NCBI RefSeq assembly: GCF_026262505.1
Contig: NC_067206.1
Span: forward strand, 10,869,507 to 10,933,506
Length of the DNA: 64,000 nt
From: Trichomonas vaginalis G3
Lineage: Eukaryota; Parabasalia; Trichomonadida; Trichomonadidae
Direction: 5' to 3'
Part shown: positions 28,049 to 36,949 of the stretch, in pieces
Position numbering within the stretch: the first letter of the stretch is position 1
Layout of the letters: each line of letters begins with the position of its first letter
Notes under the pieces: model-generated
Database searches by the model: none
What the model saw: the letters and a program-made list of their open reading frames with translations, nothing else
What the model was told of the DNA's origin: nothing
Program-made: the position numbers and the translations under genes

Positions 28049-29284
28049 CTAAGCATTTCTATACCATGCGTAAACTGTCATGTAAGGTGGCATGTAGTCT
28101 TTACTTTGTCCCGTTGTTTGCGTATACCCTGAAACGTGATGTGTATGGTTTCCTCCTCCCTCAGTGTCACTCCAGTAACAATTTATAGCAAACTGAACGT
28201 TGTTTTTAACATCATATCCTTTACCTTTTGTCATTCCTGACCAATCCCAATATCTATGCTTATGCCAACCTGCTTGAGATGTACTTAAATCTATGTAGTG
28301 ACTGTGCGCAGGTAAATTTTCACCTGAAATCGTTTTACTTCCACCTGTTTCCTTTGAAGAGTTTGCACAATACAAAAACCTGTCGACTATTTGAGTCCAA
28401 GTTCCAAAACCAAGTACTACTTCTGGTCTGGTAGAGTTCATTGACGTATAAATAGAACCTATAGGATATAATGTTTGAAGTATTTCTGTCTTTAATGTTT
28501 GAAGCTCTGTTTTGTCAGCTTTCTTATCTAACATTGCTGGTAGTTCATATGCTTCAAAGTTTCTGGCATGATCTTCAATATTCCTGCAACTCTTATCTAA
28601 ATTGTTAAGAGTATCTTTTACGCTTGTACTTGGATTTTCTAATGGTGCACTTGAACCAAGGTCAAAGTTCAATATTATGTCGTCTGCTCTAACAGTAGTG
28701 AAGGATTTATGTGTATGGTTCTTATCCGCTTTAAGGTCTAAACATCCTGAAACCCATCCTGTATCAGCTTTAGTTTTTAAAATCTTCGATGTCCATTCAT
28801 GATACCATTCAACCCTTTCTTTAATTTCATTATCTTTTTCATCCACATATTCCTTATCTGCCTTCTTCACTACCGCACTAGCCACACATCCCTTATCCAC
28901 CTTCTTCTCTAACTCACTGTTGACATATGTTTTATCTGCTTTCTTTTCAAGGCTAACGTTTAAGTCTGTTATTTCAGATATAGAATGTGTATGAGTCTTT
29001 TTAGAATATTCGTTTTCAGCTCTTGTCACTTCACTTGACATTTTATTGTCAACATATGTTTTGTCTGCTAGTTCAGGATGAGTATGTTCTTTTGTTGCAT
29101 AAGCATTGTTAGCTCTTTCTTCTTCTTTTGCTATTGCATCGTCTACATATTCTTTGTCAGCTTTGTTGTCAACATCTGCTTTCAAAAGAAGTTCATTTAT
29201 AGGTTTCTCGTTTAAAGTTCCTTTTGTTGGATTTATATAGACAGTATGGTTCTTATTGTCTTGAAACAGAAACTCATCTGTCAT
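28049..29284 (-). CDS. phage-type tail-fibre/collar protein, 411 aa
   Basis: Residues 35-260 contain repeated fibre modules of the ADKxYVD type (KADKEYVDDAI, LADKTYVDNKM, KADKTYVNSEL, KADKEYVDEKD) with HTHPEL, HTHSISEITDL and HTHKSF turns. Residues 272-411 are a collar/receptor-tip domain: YPIGSIYTSMN, GFGTWTQIVDRFLY, GGSKTISGENLPAHSH, GNHTHHV and the end MPPYMTVYAWYR. This is the architecture of bacteriophage tail fibres and baseplate tip proteins, where His clusters bind metal in the trimer. In this element it would be a host-attachment spike. Frame intact; likely acquired from a phage or prophage. Confidence 0.85.
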   Translation of the reverse strand: MTDEFLFQDNKNHTVYINPTKGTLNEKPINELLLKADVDNKADKEYVDDAIAKEEERANNAYATKEHTHPELADKTYVDNKMSSEVTRAENEYSKKTHTHSISEITDLNVSLEKKADKTYVNSELEKKVDKGCVASAVVKKADKEYVDEKDNEIKERVEWYHEWTSKILKTKADTGWVSGCLDLKADKNHTHKSFTTVRADDIILNFDLGSSAPLENPSTSVKDTLNNLDKSCRNIEDHARNFEAYELPAMLDKKADKTELQTLKTEILQTLYPIGSIYTSMNSTRPEVVLGFGTWTQIVDRFLYCANSSKETGGSKTISGENLPAHSHYIDLSTSQAGWHKHRYWDWSGMTKGKGYDVKNNVQFAINCYWSDTEGGGNHTHHVSGYTQTTGQSKDYMPPYMTVYAWYRNA

Positions 29285-29449
29285 TGGTTTAATGTCAGTT
29301 TTAAGCCTTCTTCAATGACTCAGATATCTTAGAATAGTTTGAAAAGTTTGTTTGTGTTCTTATTTAGAGCTTGTATATAATGAGTTGTCGGTTGTTTGTA
29401 TTTCTCTCATAGACGGGTTTCATTTGACATTTTTATTCTAGATAAAAAT

Positions 29450-30295
29450 ATGCTTCCAATAGAAAAGAAAATTCTAGAGTTGCTACAACTAAACCATTAG
29501 ATGAACTTTTTACTAATGTCGGTCAAAAGTTTGAGACAGATACCGTAAAGCATGAAGGCTATCGTTTTGACTACCCATTAAGATGGTTAAGAGACCCATC
29601 TGTCACAAAAGCTATTGGCTTTCGTAGAATGAAGTTCATTTCAGAAGCCATACATGGTTTCCCATTACGGTCGGTTTTGAAGTTCGATACTATAACAAAA
29701 AAAACGTATGTATGAGAAATTTGAACAGGGAAAACTTTTACAAGTGAATTTGCTTGTAAACTTAGAAACAACTCTTCAAGCTTTTCAAGAAAAAATAAAC
29801 GATATCTATCTCGAATATGCAAACCAGTATAACATTGACGAAGGAGAATACCATCTCGATATTATTTATGACAGGAAAAATGCAACTGTTAAAATCAATA
29901 AAATAGAAGACCTTGGAGAAAACGTTTATATTTCTACAAAATATAACAACTTGGCATGGTATAGATTTATGAGGATGTTAAATCAGCCTGCAGAATATCC
30001 AGTACACCCGAACTTTTATGAAGTCGAAAACCCTAATGGAACATATGAAAATGTTTTCGACCCAGATGCTATTATTGTTCATGCTTCATTTTCTGGTGCG
30101 CAAAACTCTTTCTTATGTCTGATGAATGATTTTTACGAAAAACCTACAAAGTTATACGAACCACCAAGTGGAAGTATTTCAGACTTTCAAGTATGGTTTA
30201 CTACAGATGGAAGAAAAAGAATAATTCCATTATACCATGCGTTTTACTTAGAACTTAGTTTCATATACAACTACTATCGAACGGTAAAAATATAA
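29450..30295 (+). pseudogene. structural-protein candidate, copy B
   Basis: Plus-strand relative of copy A (24906-25765): YRFDYPLRWLRDPS...KAIGFRR, then NVFDPDAIIVHASFSG...FLCLM and YEPPSGSISDFQVWFTTDG. The two copies are on opposite strands about 4 kb apart with the fibre, integrase and MGLFG genes between them. The divergence is large, so the duplication is old relative to the insertion. Appears broken. Confidence 0.5.
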
Positions 30296-30299
30296 TTTT

Positions 30300-30542
30300 T
30301 TAATACGGTTGAGGTGTTGGATTTGGTTGCCAACTTGACTGTGGTGCAGGTTCAGGCTGTTGTATAACAGGAGCTTGTTCTTCTGGTTCAGGGTCTTTAG
30401 GTATAATACCAACGAACTGACCTACTCTTTTACCAATATTTTTGACTCCGTTCCAAATTCCTCTTCCGACAGATTTTATTCCATTCCATATACCTCTTCC
30501 AACATTTCGAAAGAAGTTTCCTATTCTTCCAAAGAAACCCAT
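30300..30542 (-). CDS. amphipathic MGFFG basic peptide, 80 aa
   Basis: MGFFGRIGNFFRNVGRGIWN followed by a repeated GIWNGIK/GIWNGVK amphipathic helix rich in Lys/Arg/Gly/Trp, then an acidic Pro/Gln tail (KDPEPEEQAPVIQQPEP). It looks like a membrane-active minor capsid or adenovirus pVI/pX-like peptide. Preceded by TTTTTACATATAGTAAAATG. Frame intact. A partial relative is in element 2. Confidence 0.6.
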   Translation of the reverse strand: MGFFGRIGNFFRNVGRGIWNGIKSVGRGIWNGVKNIGKRVGQFVGIIPKDPEPEEQAPVIQQPEPAPQSSWQPNPTPQPY

Positions 30543-30560
30543 TTTACTATATGTAAAAAT

Positions 30561-30923
30561 CTAATGTCCACCTAGTCTCTTACGTTTCCTGTTGAGTTCC
30601 ATAGCATTTTTTAACTGGAGCTCATACATTCTATTTCTCCTCTGGTAGAAAACATACTCTGGGTCAACTCCTGTGTTCGCGTCATCTGCATAGAGTTGTT
30701 TATATCCCACTTCAGGGTTTGTATAAAACTCTTTCCATCTCATATTTGCATACCATGGTGGTAAGCCTAACGCGGCGTCATTTGACATGGCAGTTTGCAT
30801 TTGTACATCTGTTGGCACTTGACCATAGTTTGCCATTGCAGTTTGTATTCTAACTTCATTTGGAATATTCTCTGGGTTTGGTTGTCCAGGTTGCTGTGCA
30901 TTCGCTAAGTTCTGTGCGTCCAT
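30561..30923 (-). CDS. element protein of unknown function, 120 aa
   Basis: Asn/Gln/Pro-rich N-terminus with a doubled motif (NEVRIQTAMANYGQVP and TDVQMQTAMSNDAALG), then LPPWYANMRWKEFYTNPEVG and a basic helical end (LKNAMELNRKRKRLGGH). No family recognised; likely virion-associated from neighbours. Preceded by TTTTTATCTAATATTAAATG. Frame intact; a copy lies in element 2. Confidence 0.55.
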   Translation of the reverse strand: MDAQNLANAQQPGQPNPENIPNEVRIQTAMANYGQVPTDVQMQTAMSNDAALGLPPWYANMRWKEFYTNPEVGYKQLYADDANTGVDPEYVFYQRRNRMYELQLKNAMELNRKRKRLGGH

Positions 30924-30946
30924 TTAATATTAGATAAAAATATCTC

Positions 30947-31078
30947 TTACGAGTACATATACTGGACATTTGCAGGCATTGGTTCATCTTCATATTCTCT
31001 ATATCTTTCTGCCACGTCAAATAAATAAATGACACAATGGAAAAAACCTAAAACAAGTAGTCCTATTTCAAACCACAT
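30947..31078 (-). CDS. single-pass membrane micro-protein, 43 aa
   Basis: MWFEIGLLVLGFFHCVIYLF forms one transmembrane helix (residues 4-20), followed by a charged tail (DVAERYREYEDEP). It sits between the methylase and the 120-aa gene with only a few bases on each side, in a tight minus-strand cluster. Such tiny membrane proteins are common in virion membranes; no family can be named. The same frame is recognisable in element 2. Confidence 0.5.
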   Translation of the reverse strand: MWFEIGLLVLGFFHCVIYLFDVAERYREYEDEPMPANVQYMYS

Positions 31079-31082
31079 TTAC

Positions 31083-31880
31083 TTACCAATAAAATTTCTT
31101 TGTTATGACACTTTCTCGGTTTATAGGACCTCTCTCATATTCTATCTTGTCATATCTAAACTCATAGTCATGTATGTCCTCTAACCATCTCATAACGGTT
31201 TCCAAACCACTTTTATCGGATGTAAAGTAAAAGCATGGATGGTTATGTATAACGTCTAAAGTTTCTAAAGAGTCTCTCAAAGTCCAGTCTACTTGGTATT
31301 GAAAATCCCATGTGTTATAGAACGGCGGGTCCACTATAAAGAAAACATTTTCCTTGTCTTTATATTTTTCATACAACTCTGTCCAACGACATCTCACAAA
31401 CTCTATACCCTCAATATATTTTTCTATGTTCTCTTTGAAAACCTTTGTATAGTTAAGATATAAAACTTTTGACATAAGTGTTTCAATGTCATGAACTCTT
31501 ATAGAACCACTATATAATAGTCTAGCAGATATACTATCCCAGTCTATATATTCTGCTTTTTTCAAAACCTCTCTCACAATATTTTTCTTATCTAATGGTA
31601 TACGTTCCATCTTGCCTATAGGTATCTTTTCTTTTAACTCTTTCAATATATTGTTTGTGTCTGGAATATGTTTGAGACGGTTCATATAGTTGTCGAAGTC
31701 ATTGCATATAATCTTTGAGTCTGGGAATATTGTATGGCACAAATGGGATATATAGAAACTTCCACCGAACAAATCTACAAATGTTAGACCATTCGGTAGT
31801 TTCTTAAGTTCTCTCAATAGAATATCTTTACATCTACTCTTATTTCCAAAGAAGGGTAACGGTGGTTTTGTAAAATTCAT
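31083..31880 (-). CDS. D12-class (Dam-like) DNA adenine N6-methyltransferase
   Basis: 265 residues with the D12 methylase motifs: PFFGNKSR (9-16), the SAM-binding motif VDLFGGSF (35-42), NDFD (60-63), and the catalytic motif VDPPFY (183-188). The end (GPINRESVITKKFYW) matches the family's C-terminal strand. Dam-type enzymes methylate the adenine in short palindromes, often GATC. N6-methyladenine is reported as a main DNA modification in Trichomonas vaginalis. Target specificity cannot be read from sequence. Preceded by TTTTTATTATTATATATAAATG. Frame intact; a damaged relative is in element 2. Confidence 0.88.
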   Translation of the reverse strand: MNFTKPPLPFFGNKSRCKDILLRELKKLPNGLTFVDLFGGSFYISHLCHTIFPDSKIICNDFDNYMNRLKHIPDTNNILKELKEKIPIGKMERIPLDKKNIVREVLKKAEYIDWDSISARLLYSGSIRVHDIETLMSKVLYLNYTKVFKENIEKYIEGIEFVRCRWTELYEKYKDKENVFFIVDPPFYNTWDFQYQVDWTLRDSLETLDVIHNHPCFYFTSDKSGLETVMRWLEDIHDYEFRYDKIEYERGPINRESVITKKFYW

Positions 31881-32023
31881 TTATATATAATAATAAAAAT
31901 GTTTTTACCCGAAAAGTGACAGAAAAGTGACAAAACATGAAAACATATATATTTTGTGAAAAGCGACACATTATATAATGTTTTCGACCCAGAAGACTAA
32001 CAATTTTCCGAATAAAAACTTCA

Positions 32024-32089
32024 TTTATACTAAACATCTTCGGGGCTAGAGGGCGCAACGCGCCTGGAAGCCCCACTACCTTTTTTTTT
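32024..32089 (-). repeat. element 1 right terminal inverted repeat
   Basis: Inverse of 8874-8939 without mismatch over 66 bp, followed directly by the second ATCTGA copy at 32090-32095. Sequence just inward (31990-32023, TTCGGAAAATTGTTAGTC on the inverse strand) also matches the left end of element 2, showing that the family's full terminal repeat is about 100 bp. Confidence 0.92.
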
Positions 32090-32140
32090 ATCTGACAGCA
32101 GAAATCGAATCAGCAGAGCCAGAAGAATCAGATTACGCGG

Positions 32141-32624
32141 GGAAAATAGGTTTTGAACGCTTAGATAGGGGTAAAATCAGACTTTATGAGGTATGTTGTA
32201 TAATTATAGTTTGTGCTGTAATATGTCATGAGATCAGAATATGAAGGGAGTATATATGTGTTATTGTCACAGGTATATATGTGAGGATAGCTCAGTAGAG
32301 TCTGTAAAATAGTTTAGTAGAAGAAAAAGTTATATAAAGAACAAAAAATTAAAAATAAACATTATTAAGTGAAAACCAAAGTTTACCTATTTTATGTAAG
32401 GTTTTGTCTTTGTGGGTTGAGGTATATGACAAAAAAGATTGGATAATGCACTCTTGTCGGTCAAACTTCCGCGTTCAAGTTATCAATGCGGAACATTGTT
32501 CCATTCTGGGAGACATGCAGAGGCAATGTCTCCCAGAATGAGACACTGCGACCGACAGGAGTGCACAATACACTCTTGTCGGTCAAACTTGCGTTCAATT
32601 CAATGCGGAAGATTGTCTCATTCT
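32141..32624. repeat. foldback element, right inverted arm
   Basis: Inverse of 8094-8569 (see that entry). Contains GACCGACAGGAGTG-type palindromic sub-repeats and TCTGGGAGACATGCAGAGG twice. Frames over this arm are not gene-like. Confidence 0.8.
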
Positions 32625-33944
32625 GGGAGACATGCAGAGGCAATGTCTCCCGAAATGATACCATCATACCAATACCAATTTATACCTTCTTTCCATTGTC
32701 ATACAATTCAATATTTTTATCATTCTTAATCAACTTTTTTTATTCTTCTTTAATTCAATTTATCTTTCTCCTAGAATATCTATTCCTTTAACAGACATAA
32801 AATCACTAATCGAGCTTTTTCAATACTCAAAATTTCATATAAATCTTTGTTATTTTTTCTCTCATCGCTTATTTTATTAAATATACATATTTCCTCTCAC
32901 ATATCCCTCTTCATATATATTGGATCTCAACACTCATCTATTAGAACAATATATTTTCGCTTAATCTCATATTATTCATTAACAATCTTTCATCTTCTTA
33001 TTTCTAGTTAACCTACCAATATATATATAGAATATATGCCCAATTACATATTCAGATACATTAAATTCAAGAAATTCTTCTAATATTATTCTCCTATTCA
33101 TAATAAAATCATATTTAGTCTCACATCACAATTCTATCAGTTCTCCAATATCATATCATATTGGTAACATCACATATATCTCTTATAATATCACTTAAAT
33201 TTGTATTTTTTTATTAATTATATTTAATTAGTTCTACATTCTATTATTATAGAGGTTTGACAAACTCATCAATAGTTAAAATCAAAATCTATTCAGAACT
33301 TTGAATCTAATGAAAATTACATTTCGATATCTTTTTGCAAGCTTAATTTTTTGTATTATCTTAAAATACATTTAGTAATGTTATGTACGTATTGAATTCA
33401 AATTATAGCGCAGTAACATGCAACTCATCTTGAGATTCACATTTCATTTTCACAATTATAGCATATATACATCAATAACATATTGTACTCATATATCTAC
33501 ACGACTCTAAACTCAATGACATCAAATAATGCTTGTAATATTTAAAATAATTTTTGCATTTTTGATTCTCAGCTTAACTTCTATAAATGTCACCAAAACA
33601 TTTCATTTCTACCAAGAAATAATATATTAGTAATTAAGCGTTTATAACCATTGTTACTCACATCATATTAATTCATTTTTGTAATTTTTTAAATAAATGA
33701 CTGGAATCATAAACCCTATGTACCCATATCAACATGTTAAAATTTCAAAGTCTGAAACTTAGTATACATTGAGTTTCATGAAATCAGATAATCTCGTAGA
33801 TTTCTTAAATATTATATATTGCTGGCCAATAATGATGCAGCATGATTCTCCATCATATCAGCATTCTAAACATATCTTTATTTTGTCAATTGGCATAAAT
33901 TAAGGGTGCTTTTCAGGCGATAAATGGTATTTTAGATACCTGGG
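32625..33944. other. AT-rich spacer
   Basis: About 1.3 kb at over 70% A/T with no supported gene, tRNA or repeat of note. Confidence 0.6.
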
Positions 33945-34487
33945 TAGGGGGTCGGGAACAGGACAAATTTGCCACACGGCACTTTTTTAAAAAAAAATTA
34001 ATGGAGCGGAGCGATACTCTGTTGCAGGAGCCCCAAGGCTCCCAATCATTACGAAAGGGAGCCTCAGGGCTCCTGAGAAACCTCTTTGAGAAGGTTTTCT
34101 TAAAGAAAACCTTCTCAAAGATGATTGTCAGCATTCACTCAAAATCTACCAAGAGTTTCAAAGTTTCAAATTTATCTGAAATGAAGCTTTGAATCTATTG
34201 TATATCTAATTGTAGAGGTACCTTTTCAAAATGTCTTCTATTGATTAAATTTAATCAGTAAAAGTCATTTTGAAAAGGTACATCTCTATAATTGCTATTG
34301 AGCATTCACTCTTGGAACCTTGGAGCTCTTGTGTAGTGCATGAAAACTCCAAGATTCTAGCATAAAACATATATCATAGACATAATTTCTTCAAATATAA
34401 TTTAAGGTTATTTTAAAAATGAGAAAAGCGTAATTTAAGGTTATTGAAAAGTGACGGTTGGCAAATTTGTCCCGCACTCACCCCCTA
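33945..34487. mobile_element. small inverted-repeat (MITE-like) element
   Basis: The ends TAGGGGGT... and ...ACCCCCTA continue as imperfect inverted repeats including GGGACAAATTTGCC on both sides, about 35 bp in all. Inside are a perfect hairpin at 34084-34120 (CTTTGAGAAGGTTTTCTT and inverse) and a second inverted pair at about 34214-34290 (GAGGTACCTTTTCAAAATG). About 543 bp, non-coding, so non-autonomous. No clean target duplication was found. A second copy is at 52013-52545. Confidence 0.65.
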
Positions 34488-34733
34488 GAGGGTCATGAAA
34501 AAGTTGCAAAAGTCAAAAATTGAGGGTAAAACAATAATAAATATGAAAAGAAAAATAATGTAATAAAACAATGATAAATATGAAAAGAAAGATAATAGTA
34601 GTAGGATAGGAAGGGTTGTGTGACTTTTTTTGTTACGTCTATATATAGATGAAGGTATGTTTTCCCAGCCTCTATACATACATGATATAAAATTTTTTCT
34701 ACCTTCTGCTCTAATGATGCTATATCTATCTAA

Positions 34734-36949
34734 TCACATAGTTCTTAGAGCTAGTGGATGCCAGAAGAAGTGGTTGCAGAACATTGCAAGACCCACTGTT
34801 GCAGATACAGAGTTCTCACCACGCAATGAGTTGCAAGAAATGACAACATTTCTTCCTCCAGCGTTTAAAATTCCCCAAGCGCAGCAAGTACCGAAAATAA
34901 GCATTTCCTGGCGCCTTCTCGATGTCATCTGTCTCAAGAATGTCCTGAACTCCTTGACGTACGGGACTCTCGCATCACTCTGCTGCATCAAGACCATGGC
35001 CATGGCTATCATAGCATTCTGTGTAACAGCATCTTCGTTATCGTTCAAAAGCGGTTTCAACACTTCAATTGCCTCTGAATTTCCTGTTCCAGCGCATGAA
35101 ATTCCGATTGCAAGTGCCGCTCCTGCCCTCACGTGTGCGTGGTAGCTCTGCGCCAAGAGGTTGATCATTGAGGGAACTTCCTTTGGACGACGAGACAAAA
35201 CAAATCCAATGCCAATGACAGCCGCTCTTCTAACATTATCGTTTACATCACTCACAGCGATATGAAGAAGTTTTTGCAAAGCGTCATTTGAAGCATTTCC
35301 TATGTTTGCGAGTGCGATGATCCATGCAGCTCCTTCGCGCATGAGAGGCTGCCTGCTGTCGAGCATTCGCTGGATAGTGTCGTTTGCTCTGGCGCCGCAT
35401 CCGTAGAGGACAAATCCAAGGCCCATCGCAATGCCTCGCATGATTTTCTCGTGTTCGGTGTTTTCGCAGATTCTGATCATCTCGTCAATGGTTTCCTGGC
35501 TGCCACTGCCGAGCATGACCATGCCAAGAGCGTATCCGGCAGCTTCACCTGGTTCGGGATGATCTTCCCTTATAACTTTTAATAATAAATTATAATGAGA
35601 AGTATCGCGGCTGCCGAGGGAGATGAGGCCAAGAGCAAGACATGCACCATGCTGGATGACGTATAGAGGCTTGTTGGTCTGATCGTACGATGTTTTCTGA
35701 GAGGATGATTCTAATTTCTCTGTAACAATGTTGAGAATGGCTTTGTCCCATCTGTAGTTGACATAGATGAGGCCAAGAGCATAAATGGCACCGCCTGTGA
35801 CATGTTCGGGAGCTTCTTTGACCAAAAAAGATGTCAGAACTTTTAGAGCGTCTTCTAGGTGGCCAACATGGATGGCTCCGACTGCAGCGGCGGTTGTGAA
35901 CTGAGCCCACTTACGTGTCGTGATAAACCAGTTCAAATTGACTCTGAAGAAATTATCATCGCCAACTCCAGCGTACATGTAAGAATAGGCAATAGTTACG
36001 GATGTATGGATGATTGAGCGGGCTGTATCAAGTGAATCTTTAAGGGAAATAAGGACATGAATATCATTTTTGTTTTTCTGGAAGAGGAAATCTAAATATT
36101 TCTGTAAAAGGAGTTTGCGTGTTAAAATGTCTTTAACAATATTGAGCTCTGGTGGTAAATTGTCGATAACTTGGGCACGATATTTTTTGATGTGCATTTT
36201 CTGCAAGTTCAAATGCAATTTGATATCCCATAAGTTTATCGTCAGTCTTAGAGGATGTACAAAGTTGCTTCAGTAAGTTCGCGCCTGAGATGTAATCTTG
36301 TAAATGTAAATAAAGTTGACTTAGCTGGAATTTATCACTTCGTGACCTCGAAAAATCAACAAGTATATCATCAGAATTTCCTTTTTGTACTCATTATTCA
36401 TGCCTGTTTCTTGACATAATGTAATTGCGCCACTTGCAAGGCTCGGACACTGTTCTAAAGCGATCTTTATTGATTCCTTCATGTGGGTTTCAATTGATAG
36501 TGTAAGAACTTGACTGTATTTCTTGTTTTTGAGAAGGTTTTCAATACATCTCTGAACAAGTACTTGATGATCTTCAGAAATTGGGATGTTTTTCTGCATA
36601 TTTTGTATATATTTCTGGAATGCAAATGATACTATCTTACGAGTATACTTATCATCGGCTGCAACGTCGAATAATTGCTTTGAGAGCAATGCGTACTCTA
36701 ATGCTCTCTCTGAATCACCGTAATAATAACATACAATAGATGCTAGTCTTGCTGCTTGTAAATGAGATGGAAATGTTGTTAATTTTGCAAGAACAGTTAT
36801 TTTATCAAGATAATCAACCATTAATGGCCAAGAATTCGGTAGACTTTGAATAAGTTGCTCAATTGCATAACATTTTATGCTGTTCCCTTCATCGAAAAAG
36901 TGTCAAAATATATATCCTTTTGGGAATGAATATAAAATACCTTTAACAT
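34734..36949 (-). pseudogene. 26S proteasome non-ATPase subunit RPN2 (PSMD1)-like, truncated
   Basis: The translated pieces follow RPN2 from the N-terminus (DEGNSIKCYAIEQLIQS ... VDYLDKITVLAKL) through the PC-repeat torus (EAAGYALGMVMLGSGSQ, EHEKIMRGIAMGLGFVLYG, HIAVSDVNDNVRRAAVIGIG, VRAGAALAIGISCAGTGN). RPN2 scaffolds the proteasome base and ubiquitin receptors. Against that order the frame shifts near 36905, 36370 and 36190, two of them in homopolymers. At 36370 the second copy (52787-54981) has the in-frame version. The coding ends at FWHPLALRTM, about 200 residues short of typical RPN2, and both copies share this end. So it is either a 3'-truncated gene copy or a pseudogene, with some shifts perhaps assembly errors. 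Confidence 0.85.

Larger units (their letters stand above)
8874..32089. mobile_element. Maverick/Polinton-type virus-like element 1 (about 23.2 kb)
   Basis: The ends are a 66-bp inverted repeat that starts with nine A/T then GGTAGTGGGG and is identical on both sides. The element is flanked by a 6-bp direct repeat ATCTGA (8868-8873 and 32090-32095). Six-base target duplications, an rve integrase, an A32-type packaging ATPase and a capsid block are hallmarks of the Maverick/Polinton group. About twenty genes are present. No type-B polymerase or Ulp1-type protease was recognised; an SF3 helicase is present instead, as in virophages and Polinton-like viruses. Ends and target repeat are perfect, so insertion is recent. 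The coding part is broken at roughly ten points, though some of these may be assembly errors. Confidence 0.9.

Noticed and set aside
28049-29284. Bacterial or prophage origin of the window, suggested by the tail-collar protein
   Set aside because: Flanked by Maverick genes in one element with intact ends, inside DNA with eukaryotic genes such as profilin, CEP164 and RPN2.
32439-32791. Frames in the right foldback arm, also at 50513-50884
   Set aside because: Same repeat-derived translations as on the left arm; no codon or motif support.
34001-34192. 63-codon frame in the MITE-like element
   Set aside because: Created by the internal hairpin; non-autonomous element without coding signs.
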